64,000 nt of DNA from Pseudomonadota bacterium (GCA_021818505.1 JAKADX010000013.1:19872-83871); one strand, 5' to 3'. Numbered from the stretch's first letter, positions 29,260-39,108 are shown. Numbers and translations are program-made. Notes: generated by a model not told the origin, from the letters alone.

Positions 29260-29856
29260 TCACGTCTCCCCGTTCGGCATCTCGCCGAGCGGGAAGAACA
29301 GGCCGCGGCTCCAGACCCCCAGCATCCTGCGGCAATGCCGCATCCCCGGTTCGGCCAGGGCGACCAGTTCGTAATACACGGCGCGGCAGATGCGCGCCTC
29401 GATCGGTGCCGCGTCGGTGCCGCGCACGCGGATATACGGCGTCGGCTCGCAGGTCAGGATGTCGTGAGCGACGCGGATCGGATGGTCGGGGCCGGCGGTG
29501 ACGACCTCATCGACATTGGTGCGGAAAGTGAGCGACTGCTGCCGGCCGCAGCCGCACCAGTCCATCTCGACCGCCAGGAACGGCACGTCCTCCACCTGGA
29601 TGCGCCCGCGTTCGGCGGGCGTTTGCAGCCAGTAGCTGCCGTCGTCCTCGCGCCGCAGGACGGAGGCGAACAGGCAGACCAGTTCCTTCCGTCCGATCGG
29701 ACTGCCGCGATAGAGCCAGGTGCCGTCGCGGCGGATCAGGAACGGCAGATCGCCGCATTCGACGGGCCGTCGCGCCGGCCGCCGCGGCATCGCCATCGCG
29801 CCCCTGCCGCCGACCTGAATGTCCTCGTCCTTGTGCGTGTGCGTGGCCTCGTTCAC
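29260..29856 (-). CDS. DUF1285 family protein
   Basis: About 198 residues. ECGDLPFLIRRDGTWLYRGSPIGR and a repeated FRTNVDEVVTAGPDHPIRV match DUF1285, a conserved proteobacterial family of unknown function. The open frame reaches 29949, but GTG 29856 has GGAG nine bases upstream and begins at VNEATHTHKDE, so it is preferred; the His/Thr/Asp-rich start is not conserved. First gene of the NUDIX / DUF6111 / CCA-enzyme operon, divergent from the MoxR operon. Confidence 0.82.
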   Translation of the reverse strand: MNEATHTHKDEDIQVGGRGAMAMPRRPARRPVECGDLPFLIRRDGTWLYRGSPIGRKELVCLFASVLRREDDGSYWLQTPAERGRIQVEDVPFLAVEMDWCGCGRQQSLTFRTNVDEVVTAGPDHPIRVAHDILTCEPTPYIRVRGTDAAPIEARICRAVYYELVALAEPGMRHCRRMLGVWSRGLFFPLGEMPNGET

Positions 29857-30042
29857 GTCTTTGTCTCCGCCTCGCCCCGCAGACTTTCGCCGCCTTGCGC
29901 GATATAGGGTGGCACCCCCGGCCGGTGAAAGTGGGCCGCGCGACTTCATGCGGCGAAATACTTGCCCGGATGCCTCCCGCCGCGCGACCCTTCCCGCTAT
30001 GCGTGACCTGGCCGCCTGTGCAGAGCATCATCAGGACGTTCG

Positions 30043-31056
30043 ATGACCGCGATCCCCGCCGCATTCCCGCCGCCCGCGTCCGGCAGCGACATCGTCGCCG
30101 AGGTCGAGGCGCTCGGCGCCCGCATCGCCGCCGTTCGCGCGCAGATCGGCCGCGTCATCCTCGGACAGTCCGAGGTGGTCGATGAGACGCTGATCACCCT
30201 GCTCTCGGGCGGCCATGTGCTGCTCGTCGGCGTGCCGGGCCTGGGCAAGAGCAAGCTGGTGGAGACGCTGGCGACGACGCTCGGCATGGCGTCCAAGCGC
30301 GTGCAGTTCACGCCGGACCTGATGCCCGCCGACATCATCGGCAGCGAGGTGCTGGACGAGGACGCCGGCGGGCGGCGCAGCTTCCGCTTCGTGCCCGGCC
30401 CGGTGTTCTGCCAGTTGCTGATGGCCGACGAGATCAACCGCGCCTCGCCGCGCACGCAATCGGCGCTGTTGCAGGCGATGCAGGAGCAGCGCGTCGCGGT
30501 CGCCGGCGTCGAGCATCCGCTGCCGCGTCCGTTCCATGTGCTGGCGACGCAGAACCCGATCGAGCAGGAAGGCACCTATCCGCTGCCGGAGGCGCAGCTT
30601 GACCGTTTCCTGTTGCAGATCGACGTGCGCTATCCCGATCTGGAGGCCGAGCGCGCCATGCTGCTCGCCACCACCGGCGCCGCCGAGGGCCACGCGGCGC
30701 AGGCGATGACGCCGGAGGAACTGCTCGCCGCCCAGGCGCTGATCCGCCGCGTGCCGGTCGGCGAGACGGTGCTGGAGGCGATCCTGCGGCTGGTGCGCAG
30801 CGGGCGGCCCGAGAGCGGCGAGGACGAGGCGGTGCGCGAGCATGTCGCCTGGGGTCCCGGCCCGCGCGCGGCGCAGGCGCTGATGCTGGCGACGCGGGCG
30901 CGCGCGGTGCTGGACGGGCGGCTGGCGCCGAGCGTGGAGGACGTGGCGGCGCTGGCGCAGCCGGTGCTGCGGCATCGCATGGCGCTGAAATTCTCCGCCC
31001 CGGCGGGGCTGACGGTTGGCAGCATGATCGACCGGCTGGTGGAGCGCATCGGGTGA
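30043..31056 (+). CDS. MoxR-family AAA+ ATPase
   Basis: A 337-residue chaperone-like ATPase. The Walker A motif is GVPGLGKSK (about residues 63-71), Walker B is LLMADEIN, and sensor 1 is in HVLATQNPIEQEGTYPLPEAQLDRF. MoxR proteins assist maturation or insertion of metal centres and membrane complexes together with VWA or DUF58 partners. It overlaps the DUF58 gene by 4 bp (GTGA), and the four genes from here to 36708 form one operon. Confidence 0.95.
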   Translation: MTAIPAAFPPPASGSDIVAEVEALGARIAAVRAQIGRVILGQSEVVDETLITLLSGGHVLLVGVPGLGKSKLVETLATTLGMASKRVQFTPDLMPADIIGSEVLDEDAGGRRSFRFVPGPVFCQLLMADEINRASPRTQSALLQAMQEQRVAVAGVEHPLPRPFHVLATQNPIEQEGTYPLPEAQLDRFLLQIDVRYPDLEAERAMLLATTGAAEGHAAQAMTPEELLAAQALIRRVPVGETVLEAILRLVRSGRPESGEDEAVREHVAWGPGPRAAQALMLATRARAVLDGRLAPSVEDVAALAQPVLRHRMALKFSAPAGLTVGSMIDRLVERIG

Positions 31057-31937
31057 GCCTTGCCGCCCGCCGTGCCGAGGCGCTGGGCGCGCATCTGCCG
31101 CCGCTGCTGGTCGCCGCCGAGCGGGTCGCCAGCACCGTCGCCCAGGGCGTCCACGGCCGCCGCCGGGTCGGGCAGGGCGACAGTTTCTGGCAGTTCCGTC
31201 CGTTTCTTCAGGGCGACACGATCAGCCGCATCGACTGGCGCGTCTCCGCCCGCTCCGACCGGACCTATGTGCGCGAGACCGAGTGGGAGGCGGCGCAGAC
31301 CGTCTGCCTCTGGCGCGACGGTGGCGCCTCGATGCGCTGGAGGTCGCGCGGCCAGCCGGTCGAGAAGGCTGACCGGGCCGGGCTGCTGATGCTGGCGCTG
31401 GCGGCGCTGCTGCTGCGCGGGGGCGAGCGGGTGCGGCTGATCGCGCCCGGCTCCCGCCCGCTGCACGGGCGCGCCGGGCTGGAGCGGTTGGCCGACGCGA
31501 TGGAGCGGGCGCCAGAGCAGCCGGGGGGCGAGGACGCTGGGCTGCCGCCAGAGGTGAAGCTGCCGCCCCATGCGCGCGCGGTGTTGATCGGCGATCTGCT
31601 GGCGCCGCTGGACCGCTGGCAGGCCGCGATCGCGCGGCTGGCGGCGGTGCCGTTGACGGGCGTGCTGCTGCAGGTGCTCGACCCGGCGGAGGTCACGTTG
31701 CCCTATGAGGGCCGTGTGCGGTTCCAGGGCATCACCGGGGCGCAATCGACGCTGATTCCCCGTGTCGAGGGCGTGCGCGAGCAATACGCGCAGCGCCTGG
31801 CCGCGCAGCAGCGCGGGCTGGCCGCGATCTGCGCGGCGGCCGGCTGGAGCTTTGCCGTCCATCGCACCGATCATCCGCCGGAGGCGGCGCTGCTGGCGCT
31901 CTACACCGCGCTCGCGCCGACGGCGCGGCGGCGATGA
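31053..31937 (+). CDS. DUF58 domain protein
   Basis: A 294-residue protein with the DUF58 signature GRRRVGQGDSFWQFRPFLQGDTISRIDWRVSARSD split around residues 30-70. DUF58 proteins are VWA-like and are nearly always coded beside MoxR ATPases. The start is GTG 31053, and the stop overlaps the next start as ATGA. Its role is probably as a partner of the MoxR ATPase at the membrane; its target is not evident. Confidence 0.92.
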   Translation: MSLAARRAEALGAHLPPLLVAAERVASTVAQGVHGRRRVGQGDSFWQFRPFLQGDTISRIDWRVSARSDRTYVRETEWEAAQTVCLWRDGGASMRWRSRGQPVEKADRAGLLMLALAALLLRGGERVRLIAPGSRPLHGRAGLERLADAMERAPEQPGGEDAGLPPEVKLPPHARAVLIGDLLAPLDRWQAAIARLAAVPLTGVLLQVLDPAEVTLPYEGRVRFQGITGAQSTLIPRVEGVREQYAQRLAAQQRGLAAICAAAGWSFAVHRTDHPPEAALLALYTALAPTARRR

Positions 31938-34603
31938 TCTTCGCAGCCCCCTGGGTGCTGCTGGCGCTGGCGGCGCTGCCGCTGCTGTGGTGGCTGCTGC
32001 GCGTCACGCCGCCGGCCCCGCGGCGGGAGGTGTTTCCGGCGGTCCGCCTGCTGCTCGGGCTGAAGGCGGTCGCCGAGACGCCGGCGCGCACGCCCTGGTG
32101 GCTGCTGGCGCTGCGGATGCTGGCGGCCGGCCTGATCATCCTCGGTCTCGCCCGCCCGGTGCTGGACGCCGGGGACCGGCTGGCGGGGCAGGGGCCGCTG
32201 CTGCTGGTGGTCGATGACGGCTGGGCCTCGGCCGCCGACTGGCCGCGCCGCATGGCCGCTGCCGACGCCGTGCTCGACCGGGCCGACCGCGCGGGGCGCA
32301 AGGTCGCCCTGCTCGCCACCGCCCCGGCCGACACCGATGCCGCGCCCACCGCCACCGTCGCCATGCCGGCGGGCGAACTGCGCGCGCGGCTGGCGGCGCT
32401 GCGGCCCAAGCCCTGGCCGGTCGATCGTCCCGCTGCCGCCCGCGCGCTGCGTGCGTGGGGGCAGGGCGGCTCGGTCGCCTATCTCGCCGACGGGCTGACC
32501 GACGGGGAGGGGTGGGAGGATTTCGCTTCGGCGCTCGGCGGCATCGGCCCGGTGACGGAATTGCGCGATCCCATCGCCCCGGCACGGCTGCTGCTGCCAC
32601 CGCAGGCAGGGACGGAGGCGATCGGCGTGCGGGTTGCCGCCGTGCCGCGGCCGCGGCCGACCGAACTCGCGGTGCTGGCGCAGACCGGCGACGGGCGCAC
32701 GCTGGCGCGCCTGCCGCTGACCATCGCCGCGGGGGCGGCGAGCGGCGAGGCATCGCTGAAAGTGCCGCTGGAGATCCGCAACCGCCTCGCCGGGCTGACG
32801 CTGGAGGGCGTGGCATCGGCCGGCGCGGTGGTGCTGCTGGACGAACGCTGGCGGCGCCGGCCGGTCGGCATCCTGGCGGGGGACGCGACCGGGGCCGATA
32901 CGCCACTGCTCGGTCAGGCGTTCTATCTGCGCCGCGCGCTCTCCCCCTATACCGAAGTGCGGGAGGGTGCTCTGGACACGCTGCTGGGGCGCGATCTGTC
33001 GGTGCTGGTGCTGGCCGACCACGTGGTCGCCGACGGACCGGAGCGCGAGCGGCTGGCCGCCTGGGTGGAAAAGGGCGGGCTGCTGGTGCGCTTCGCCGGG
33101 CCGCAGACGGCGGCGCATCCCGACTCGCTGCTGCCGGTCAGGCTGCTGGCCGGGGACCGACAGCTTGGTGGCGCGCTGTCCTGGAGCAAGCCGGCGGGGC
33201 TGGCGCCGTTCCCGCCGGGCTCGCCGTTCGCCGGGCTGGCGGTGCCGGCCGACGTGCGGGTCACGCGGCAGGTGCTGGCCGAGCCGGACGCACGTCTGGC
33301 CGAGGATAGCTGGGCGCGGCTGGCCGACGGCACGCCGCTGGTGACGGCGGCGGCACGCGGGGCCGGGCGCATCGTGCTGTTCCATGTCACCGCCAACGCC
33401 GACTGGTCCGACCTGCCGCTGTCGGGCCTGTTCGTCGAGATGCTGCGCCGGCTGGTCGCGCTGTCGGCGGGTGTGGCCAGTCCCGCCCCGGGCGCCGCGC
33501 CGCTGGCGCCGGCGAGCACGCTGGACGGGTTCGGCCAGATGGTCGCCCCGCCCTCCACGGCGGCCGCCCTGCCGGCCAACGCGGTCGCCACGACACCGGT
33601 CTCGCCGCGCCATCCGCCGGGCCTGTACGGGCCGGAGAACGGCCGCCGCGCCCTTAATCTCTCCGCCCACGTGCCGCTGCCGGCGGCGGCACCGGCGCTG
33701 CCCGGCGCACGGGTCGAGCCGATCGCCGGCCGGGCGCCGGAACGGGCGATCGGGCCGTGGCTGATCGCGCTGGCGCTGGCCTTGCTGGCCTTCGATCTGC
33801 TGATCTCGCTCCGGCTGCGCGGCCTGCTGCGGCCGGCCGTGGCGGCGCTGCTGCTGGCGGCGGCGCTGGCCGCGCCTGTGCAGGCGCAGGATGCGAGCGA
33901 GCAGAATCCGGCGCTGATCACGCGGCTGGCCTATATCGTCACCGGCGATGCGCAGCTCGACGGCATCTCGCGCATGGGGCTGGCGGGGCTGTCGGATTAC
34001 GTGAACGCGCGCACCGCGGCCACACTGGGCGCGCCAGCCCCGGTCGAACCGGGGCACGACGACCTCAGCTTCTATCCGCTGATCTACTGGCCGATCTCCG
34101 CCGACGCGGCGGCGCCGTCGGGCCAGGCGATCTCCGCCCTGAACGACTACATGTCGCATGGCGGCATCATCCTGATCGACACACGCGGCGGCGGCAGCGG
34201 CGAGGGCATGGCGCCCGGCGCCGCCGTGGCGCTGGAACAGTTCGGCAAAGGGCTGGCGGTGCCGCCGCTGGCGCCGCTGACCTCCGCGCATGTGCTGGCG
34301 CGCGCGTTCTATCTGTTGCAGGACTTTCCCGGCCGCTACGACGGCGACACGGTCTGGGTGCAGCGCGACCAGGACCGCAGCAATGACAGCGTCAGCCCGG
34401 TGATCGTCGGCTCCCACGACTGGGCCGCCGCCTGGGCGGTCGATGCGCAGGGGCGCAATCCCTATGCGACGCTGCCCGGCGGGGCGCGGCAGCGCACGCT
34501 GGCGTATCGCTTCGGCGTCAATCTGGTCATGTACGCGCTGACCGGCAACTACAAGGGCGATCAGGTGCATGTGCCCTCGCTGCTGGAGCGGCTGGGGCAG
34601 TAG
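31934..34603 (+). CDS. BatA-N-terminal / DUF4159 membrane protein, 889 aa
   Basis: An N-terminal BatA-type anchor with two membrane helices (APWVLLALAALPLLWWLLRV and WWLLALRMLAAGLIILGLA) is followed by a VWA-like region (LLLVVDDGWASAADW) and a large periplasmic domain. A central TM segment (around residue 610-650) leads to a C-terminal DUF4159 domain (DLSFYPLIYWPIS, GGIILIDTRGG). DUF4159 has a glutamine-amidotransferase-like fold without clear catalytic residues. It occurs in MoxR/DUF58 clusters of alphaproteobacteria, with unknown function. Confidence 0.85.
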   Translation: MIFAAPWVLLALAALPLLWWLLRVTPPAPRREVFPAVRLLLGLKAVAETPARTPWWLLALRMLAAGLIILGLARPVLDAGDRLAGQGPLLLVVDDGWASAADWPRRMAAADAVLDRADRAGRKVALLATAPADTDAAPTATVAMPAGELRARLAALRPKPWPVDRPAAARALRAWGQGGSVAYLADGLTDGEGWEDFASALGGIGPVTELRDPIAPARLLLPPQAGTEAIGVRVAAVPRPRPTELAVLAQTGDGRTLARLPLTIAAGAASGEASLKVPLEIRNRLAGLTLEGVASAGAVVLLDERWRRRPVGILAGDATGADTPLLGQAFYLRRALSPYTEVREGALDTLLGRDLSVLVLADHVVADGPERERLAAWVEKGGLLVRFAGPQTAAHPDSLLPVRLLAGDRQLGGALSWSKPAGLAPFPPGSPFAGLAVPADVRVTRQVLAEPDARLAEDSWARLADGTPLVTAAARGAGRIVLFHVTANADWSDLPLSGLFVEMLRRLVALSAGVASPAPGAAPLAPASTLDGFGQMVAPPSTAAALPANAVATTPVSPRHPPGLYGPENGRRALNLSAHVPLPAAAPALPGARVEPIAGRAPERAIGPWLIALALALLAFDLLISLRLRGLLRPAVAALLLAAALAAPVQAQDASEQNPALITRLAYIVTGDAQLDGISRMGLAGLSDYVNARTAATLGAPAPVEPGHDDLSFYPLIYWPISADAAAPSGQAISALNDYMSHGGIILIDTRGGGSGEGMAPGAAVALEQFGKGLAVPPLAPLTSAHVLARAFYLLQDFPGRYDGDTVWVQRDQDRSNDSVSPVIVGSHDWAAAWAVDAQGRNPYATLPGGARQRTLAYRFGVNLVMYALTGNYKGDQVHVPSLLERLGQ

Positions 34604-34605
34604 CG

Positions 34606-36708
34606 ATGCACATGGAACAGGCGATCGCCGCGCTGCGTTTCCAGCCCGCCCTGCCGGTCTGGTTGCTGGTGGCGCTGGGCGTGCTCTGCGTCGCGGTGCT
34701 GGCGGTCTCCGCGTGGCGGCGCGCGCCGGGGACGGTGTGGCGCGGATTTGCCTTTCTCGTTGTGCTGCTCTGGCTCGGCGGGCCGACGCTGGTGGAGGAG
34801 ACGCGGCAGACCCTGCCGGATATCGGCCTGCTGGTGATCGACCAGACCGCCTCGATGTCGGTTGGCAACCGCACGCATCTCGCCGAACTCGCGCGCACCC
34901 GCATCGAACAGCAGGCGCACGGGCTGCACGACCTGGAGCTGCGCACCATCGTCGTGCCCGAGGGTGGCAGCGAGGGCACGCGCCTGTTCGCCGCCATCGA
35001 CCGCGCGCTGGCCGACATCCCGCGCGCGCGGCTGGCCGGCATCGTCGCTGTCACCGACGGGCAGGTTCATGACGTGCCGGCCACGCCGCCGGGCGGCGTG
35101 CCGCTGCACGTGCTGCTGGCGGGTCGCGGCGAGGAGACGGACCGCCGCATCCGCGTGATCGACGCGCCGGAATACGGCATCGTCGGCAAATCGGTGCAGT
35201 TGCGTGTTGCCGTCGAGGATCTCGGCGTGCCGCATGGCCTGCTCGACCGCAGCCCCGGTGCGGCGCGCCTGACCATCCGCCGCGACGGCGAGCCGCCGCG
35301 CGTGGAGAGCGTGCCGGTCGGCCGTCCGCATGTGATCGACGTGCCGATCACGCGTGCCGGCCCGACCGTGATCGCGATGAGTGTCGAGAAACTTCCCGGC
35401 GAGGTCTCGACCGCCAACAACACCGCGGTGGTGCAGATCAACGGCGTGCGCGACCGGCTGCGCGTGCTGCTGGTCTCCGGCGAGCCCAATCCGGGCGAAC
35501 GCACGTGGCGGCGGCTGCTGAAATCCGATCCCGCCGTCGATCTCGTGCATTTCACGATCCTGCGTCCGCCGGAGAAGGACGACATGACGCCGCTGCGCGA
35601 ACTGGCGCTGATCGCCTTTCCGGTGCGCGAACTGTTCATGCTCAAGATCAAGGAATTCGACCTCATCATCCTTGATCGCTTCCAGAACCGCGGCACGCTG
35701 CCGCCGCTCTATCTGCAGAACATCGCCGATTACGTCCGCGAGGGCGGAGCGCTGCTGATGAGCGTGGGACCGGAGTTCACCGGCGATGCCAGCCTCGCCT
35801 TCGGCCCGCTCGGCACCGTGCTGCCGGCGACGCCGCCGGAAAGCGGCGGCGTGGTCGATGGCGCGTTCCGCCCGGCGGTGACGCCGCTCGGCCTGCGCCA
35901 TCCGGTCACGGCCGAACTGCCCGGACTGCATGGCACGGCCACGCCCGGCTGGGGGCGCTGGTACCGCCGCATCGCGCCGATCGAGAACCATGGCGAGGTG
36001 TTGATGAGCGGGCCGGACGGCGCGCCGCTGCTGCTGCTCGATCGCGTCGGCGACCCGCAGACGGGTGGTCGTGTTGCCATGCTGCTGTCCGATCAGATCT
36101 GGCTGTGGTCGCGTGGCCATGACGGCGGCGGCCCGCAGGCCGAGCTGCTGCGCCGGGTCGCCCACTGGCTGATGAAGGAACCCGAGCTGGAGGAGACCGC
36201 GCTGACCGCCCGCGTCGAGGACGGCAGGCTGGCGGTCGAACGCCGCACCATCGCCGATGGTCCGCCCGGTGACGTGACCGTCACCGCCCCGGATGGCACG
36301 CAGACGCGCCTGACGCTGAAAGCCATCCGCCCCGGCCGCGCCGAGGCGCAGATGCCGGCCCACGCGCCCGGCGTATGGCAGGCAAGCGACGGCAGGCTGA
36401 CGGCCTATGCCGCGGCGGGTGCCAGCAATCCGCTGGAGCTTGCCGATCTGCGGGCGACCGCGACGGTGCTGGCGCCGCTGGTGCGCGCCTCGGGCGGCAG
36501 CGTCCACTGGCTCGACCCGGACGGTGCGCCGGACCTGCGGCGGATCGAGCCTGGACATGATGCGGCCGGCAGCGGATGGATTGGCTTGCAGCGGCGGCAT
36601 GACCATCTTGTCACAGGAATCGCGGCGCTGCCGCTGCTGCCGGCCTGGGCGGCGCTGGTGCTGCTGCTGGGCCTCGCCGTCGCCGCGTGGCGTCGCGAGG
36701 CACGCTGA
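34606..36708 (+). CDS. Membrane protein with periplasmic domains, MoxR-cluster partner, 700 aa
   Basis: Two N-terminal membrane helices (PVWLLVALGVLCVAVLAVS and GFAFLVVLLWLGG) precede a VWA-like domain with LLVIDQTASMSVG, a MIDAS-like D-x-T-x-S. A glutamine-amidotransferase-like domain follows (DYVREGGALLMSVGPEF, HPVTAELPG), and the protein ends in a C-terminal helix (LPLLPAWAALVLLLGLAVAA). It starts two bases after the previous stop. It is the fourth member of the MoxR operon; no specific substrate can be named. Confidence 0.82.
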   Translation: MHMEQAIAALRFQPALPVWLLVALGVLCVAVLAVSAWRRAPGTVWRGFAFLVVLLWLGGPTLVEETRQTLPDIGLLVIDQTASMSVGNRTHLAELARTRIEQQAHGLHDLELRTIVVPEGGSEGTRLFAAIDRALADIPRARLAGIVAVTDGQVHDVPATPPGGVPLHVLLAGRGEETDRRIRVIDAPEYGIVGKSVQLRVAVEDLGVPHGLLDRSPGAARLTIRRDGEPPRVESVPVGRPHVIDVPITRAGPTVIAMSVEKLPGEVSTANNTAVVQINGVRDRLRVLLVSGEPNPGERTWRRLLKSDPAVDLVHFTILRPPEKDDMTPLRELALIAFPVRELFMLKIKEFDLIILDRFQNRGTLPPLYLQNIADYVREGGALLMSVGPEFTGDASLAFGPLGTVLPATPPESGGVVDGAFRPAVTPLGLRHPVTAELPGLHGTATPGWGRWYRRIAPIENHGEVLMSGPDGAPLLLLDRVGDPQTGGRVAMLLSDQIWLWSRGHDGGGPQAELLRRVAHWLMKEPELEETALTARVEDGRLAVERRTIADGPPGDVTVTAPDGTQTRLTLKAIRPGRAEAQMPAHAPGVWQASDGRLTAYAAAGASNPLELADLRATATVLAPLVRASGGSVHWLDPDGAPDLRRIEPGHDAAGSGWIGLQRRHDHLVTGIAALPLLPAWAALVLLLGLAVAAWRREAR

Positions 36709-36752
36709 CGAAGGCCTGGCCGGGCGCGAAGGGAGGGCGTGTCTTCCAGAAC

Positions 36753-37262
36753 GTGCAAGATCCCGAACGCGGCTCCTCCGGTTCCTCGACGCCATGGCCG
36801 GCGCTTCTGGGGTTCATCGGGCTGACGTTGCTGGTCGGCGTATGCGCTGCCGCGCTGACCGCGCCGGCGGTCCACGGGTGGTATCTGTCGCTCCGACGCC
36901 CAGCCGGGGTGCCACCGAACTGGCTGTTCGGGCCGGTGTGGACCGTGCTTTACGCCCTGATGGCGGTCGCCGCCTGGCTCGTCTGGCAACTGCCCTGGCA
37001 CCGGCGCGCGCTGTCGCTATGGGGGTGGCAGCTTTTGGCCAACGCGCTGTGGACACCCCTGTTCTTCGGCCTGCACCTGATGGCGCCGGCGATGTTCGAG
37101 ATCGTCCTGTTGCTGTTGCTGATCGGCCTGACTCTCGCCGAATTCTATCGGCTGTCGCGCAGCGCCGCGCTGCTGATGCTCCCGTATTTGCTCTGGACGT
37201 GCTACGCGGGTTATCTCAATGCCGGATTCTGGTGGCTGAATCCGGCACAGGCCTGGGGATAG
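36753..37262 (+). CDS. TspO/MBR family protein
   Basis: A ~169-residue five-helix membrane protein that binds porphyrins or cholesterol-like ligands. The TspO pattern is clear: WYLSLRRPAGVPPNWLFGPVWTVLYALMAVAAW, then NALWTPLFFGLH and the terminal YAGYLNAGFWWLN. The start is uncertain: GTG 36753 avoids overlap and gives a typical length, while GTG 36687 would overlap the upstream gene by 22 bp. The stop codon lies inside a 13-bp tandem repeat. Confidence 0.9.
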   Translation: MQDPERGSSGSSTPWPALLGFIGLTLLVGVCAAALTAPAVHGWYLSLRRPAGVPPNWLFGPVWTVLYALMAVAAWLVWQLPWHRRALSLWGWQLLANALWTPLFFGLHLMAPAMFEIVLLLLLIGLTLAEFYRLSRSAALLMLPYLLWTCYAGYLNAGFWWLNPAQAWG

Positions 37263-37289
37263 ACGCTGGGGATAGACGCTGGGGATAGG
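37253..37289. repeat. 13-bp tandem repeat, CTGGGGATAGACG, 2.8 copies
   Basis: Units at 37253-37265, 37266-37278 and 37279-37289 (the third partial). The first copy holds the TspO stop codon; the rest lies in the 34-bp gap before the ankyrin-like gene. It looks like slipped-strand duplication. Confidence 0.85.
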
Positions 37290-37296
37290 CGGGGCG

Positions 37297-37926
37297 ATGC
37301 GAGCAGGACGCGCGGCGATCGGGACGGTGTTTGGGACGTTGCTGCTGGCGGTGGGCGCGGGGCCGGCGGCGGCGCAGATGTCCGGGGCGGCGATGATGCC
37401 CGGTGCGGGCGGATTCTCGCCGATGGTCAAACCCGACAGCACGGCGGGCAAGGGGCCGGAAGCGGTCCCCTCGGCACTGCCCGGCGCAAGGCCCGGCATC
37501 GGCGCGGCACCGGCCGACAAAAGCGTCGCCGACCTGCCGCCGAACCAGGCGCTGTTCGACGCCATCAACCGCGGCGACATCGGCGAGGCGCGCGACGCCA
37601 TCAATCGCGGCGCCGATATCCGCACCGAGAACGTGCTCGGCATGACGCCGCTGGAACTCTCGATCGACCTCAGCCGCAACGACATCACCTTCATGCTGCT
37701 GTCGCTGCGCGGCGCCAGCGCCGGGGCGATCTCGGCCAAGGCGGCTGCCGCGGCCCCGGCGTCCGCGTCGGCGGCCACGGCGCCGGCGGTCAAGGTCGTG
37801 GAACGGCGCGTCGCGTCCAAGCCGGCCCCGGCCGCTCCGGCGGCGCGGGTGTACGCGGTGTCCACCAATCCCGGCACGCCGGATCCGCAATCCGGCTTTC
37901 TTGGCTTCGGCCGCACCGAGCCGTAG
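37297..37926 (+). CDS. Secreted ankyrin-repeat-like protein, 209 aa
   Basis: An N-terminal signal peptide (GTVFGTLLLAVGAGPAAAQ) is followed by a Pro/Ala-rich linker. One and a half ankyrin-like repeats (QALFDAINRGDIGEARDAIN, RGADIRTENVLGMTPLELSI) span about residues 82-130. An Ala/Pro-rich tail ends GFLGFGRTEP. It probably acts as a periplasmic protein-binding module; partner unknown. It is convergent with the GT61 gene, 6 bp apart. Confidence 0.75.
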   Translation: MRAGRAAIGTVFGTLLLAVGAGPAAAQMSGAAMMPGAGGFSPMVKPDSTAGKGPEAVPSALPGARPGIGAAPADKSVADLPPNQALFDAINRGDIGEARDAINRGADIRTENVLGMTPLELSIDLSRNDITFMLLSLRGASAGAISAKAAAAAPASASAATAPAVKVVERRVASKPAPAAPAARVYAVSTNPGTPDPQSGFLGFGRTEP

Positions 37927-37932
37927 CGCGCC

Positions 37933-39108
37933 TCAGCGTCCTGCCGCCGCCATCTCCTCCAGGATCGCCTGGACGGTGCCGCGCAGCATGGGGATGTCCA
38001 CCGTGAAGTTGCGCGCGTCGCCCTGCGTGCTCGGGTCGCGCCAGACCCCGTCCGACGGCGGCACATAGGCGAGGTGCTGGCGGCGGATGCGGGCGATCTC
38101 GCCCTGCAGCCAGTTGCGGCGGTTGATCGCGATGATGCGCGTGCCGGGGCGCGCGAACAGCGCGTTGTGCAGCACCGAGCCATATTCCGCGACGATCACC
38201 TCGGCGGCGCGGAACAGGCGCATCTGCTCGGGGAAGGACAGTGTCTCGGGATGCACGACCGTGAAGCCGAGGCCGGTCAGCATCGCCTCGACCTCCGCCT
38301 CGTTCAGCAGGCGCCTGGCGCCCCAGAAGCGGGCGCGCGAGAGATACAGGCGGCGCGGACCGTCGGGCACCGTCTCCTCGGCGATGCCGCAGCGCGCGAT
38401 CAGGTCGGAGATCAGCAGGCTGAACAGCGGGCTCAGCGCCCAGTCCACCTGCATCATGTTCGGCACCACGAAGGCAGGCGCGGCGACGATCTGGTGCCTG
38501 GGGTCGTACCATAGGATGCCGCCCAGCCCGCCATAGGTGACGGCGAACCGCTTGGCCCATTCCGGGGCTTCCGAAGGTGCCGCCAGCGGGATCGGCCGGC
38601 CCATGCGCCCGAGCAGGTTCACCAGGAACAGCCGCGGCAACACCTCGACCAGGAAATGGCCCCAGACCAGGTTGGGATGGAAGGCGGTGGCGATCGGCTG
38701 ATCGAGCCTCAGCACTTCTGCGCCCGGCAGGTCGAAGGAGCCGGCGACGTCCAGCGGCAGCGTGTGCGGGCGCTGGTTCAGCCAGCCGAGGAAGTAGTTC
38801 GGCAGGCAGTCCTCACGATGGAAGAACCGCCCACCGCGCACCAGCAGCCCCGCGCCGCCGAGGCGGAAGCCGTTCAGCGCATAGACGGCCACTTCGGTCG
38901 GCATGGCGGCGTGGTGGTGGCGGGCGACGATCGCCGGATCGAGCGTCGCCTCGGCATGCAGCGGCAGCGCGCGCGGCGGTGCGACGGAGGGAAACAGCAG
39001 CAGCCGCTCGTCGCGTCCGCGCAGCGCGAAGTCGCCCAGATCGGCGGTCGGTTGAAACGTGACCGGCTCCAGCCCGCCACAGGCGGGGGGCGGTCCCTCA
39101 GCCGTCAT
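37933..39108 (-). CDS. Glycosyltransferase family 61 protein
   Basis: A 391-residue GT61 (DUF563) transferase. Conserved features are HPNLVWGHFLVEVLPRL near residue 143, LYLSRARFWGARRLLNEAEV, the GFTVVHPETLSFPEQMRLFR element, and the nucleotide-binding EYGSVLHNALFARPGTRIIAI near residue 310. GT61 enzymes in bacteria modify surface glycans; donor and acceptor are not readable. The N-terminus has no signal, so it is cytoplasmic. Start ATG 39108. Confidence 0.88.
   Translation of the reverse strand: MTAEGPPPACGGLEPVTFQPTADLGDFALRGRDERLLLFPSVAPPRALPLHAEATLDPAIVARHHHAAMPTEVAVYALNGFRLGGAGLLVRGGRFFHREDCLPNYFLGWLNQRPHTLPLDVAGSFDLPGAEVLRLDQPIATAFHPNLVWGHFLVEVLPRLFLVNLLGRMGRPIPLAAPSEAPEWAKRFAVTYGGLGGILWYDPRHQIVAAPAFVVPNMMQVDWALSPLFSLLISDLIARCGIAEETVPDGPRRLYLSRARFWGARRLLNEAEVEAMLTGLGFTVVHPETLSFPEQMRLFRAAEVIVAEYGSVLHNALFARPGTRIIAINRRNWLQGEIARIRRQHLAYVPPSDGVWRDPSTQGDARNFTVDIPMLRGTVQAILEEMAAAGR

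Noticed and set aside
31901..34570. An 889-codon open frame antisense to the BatA/DUF4159 gene
   Set aside because: Arg/Gln/Gly-rich shadow with no start signal; the sense gene has clear domains.
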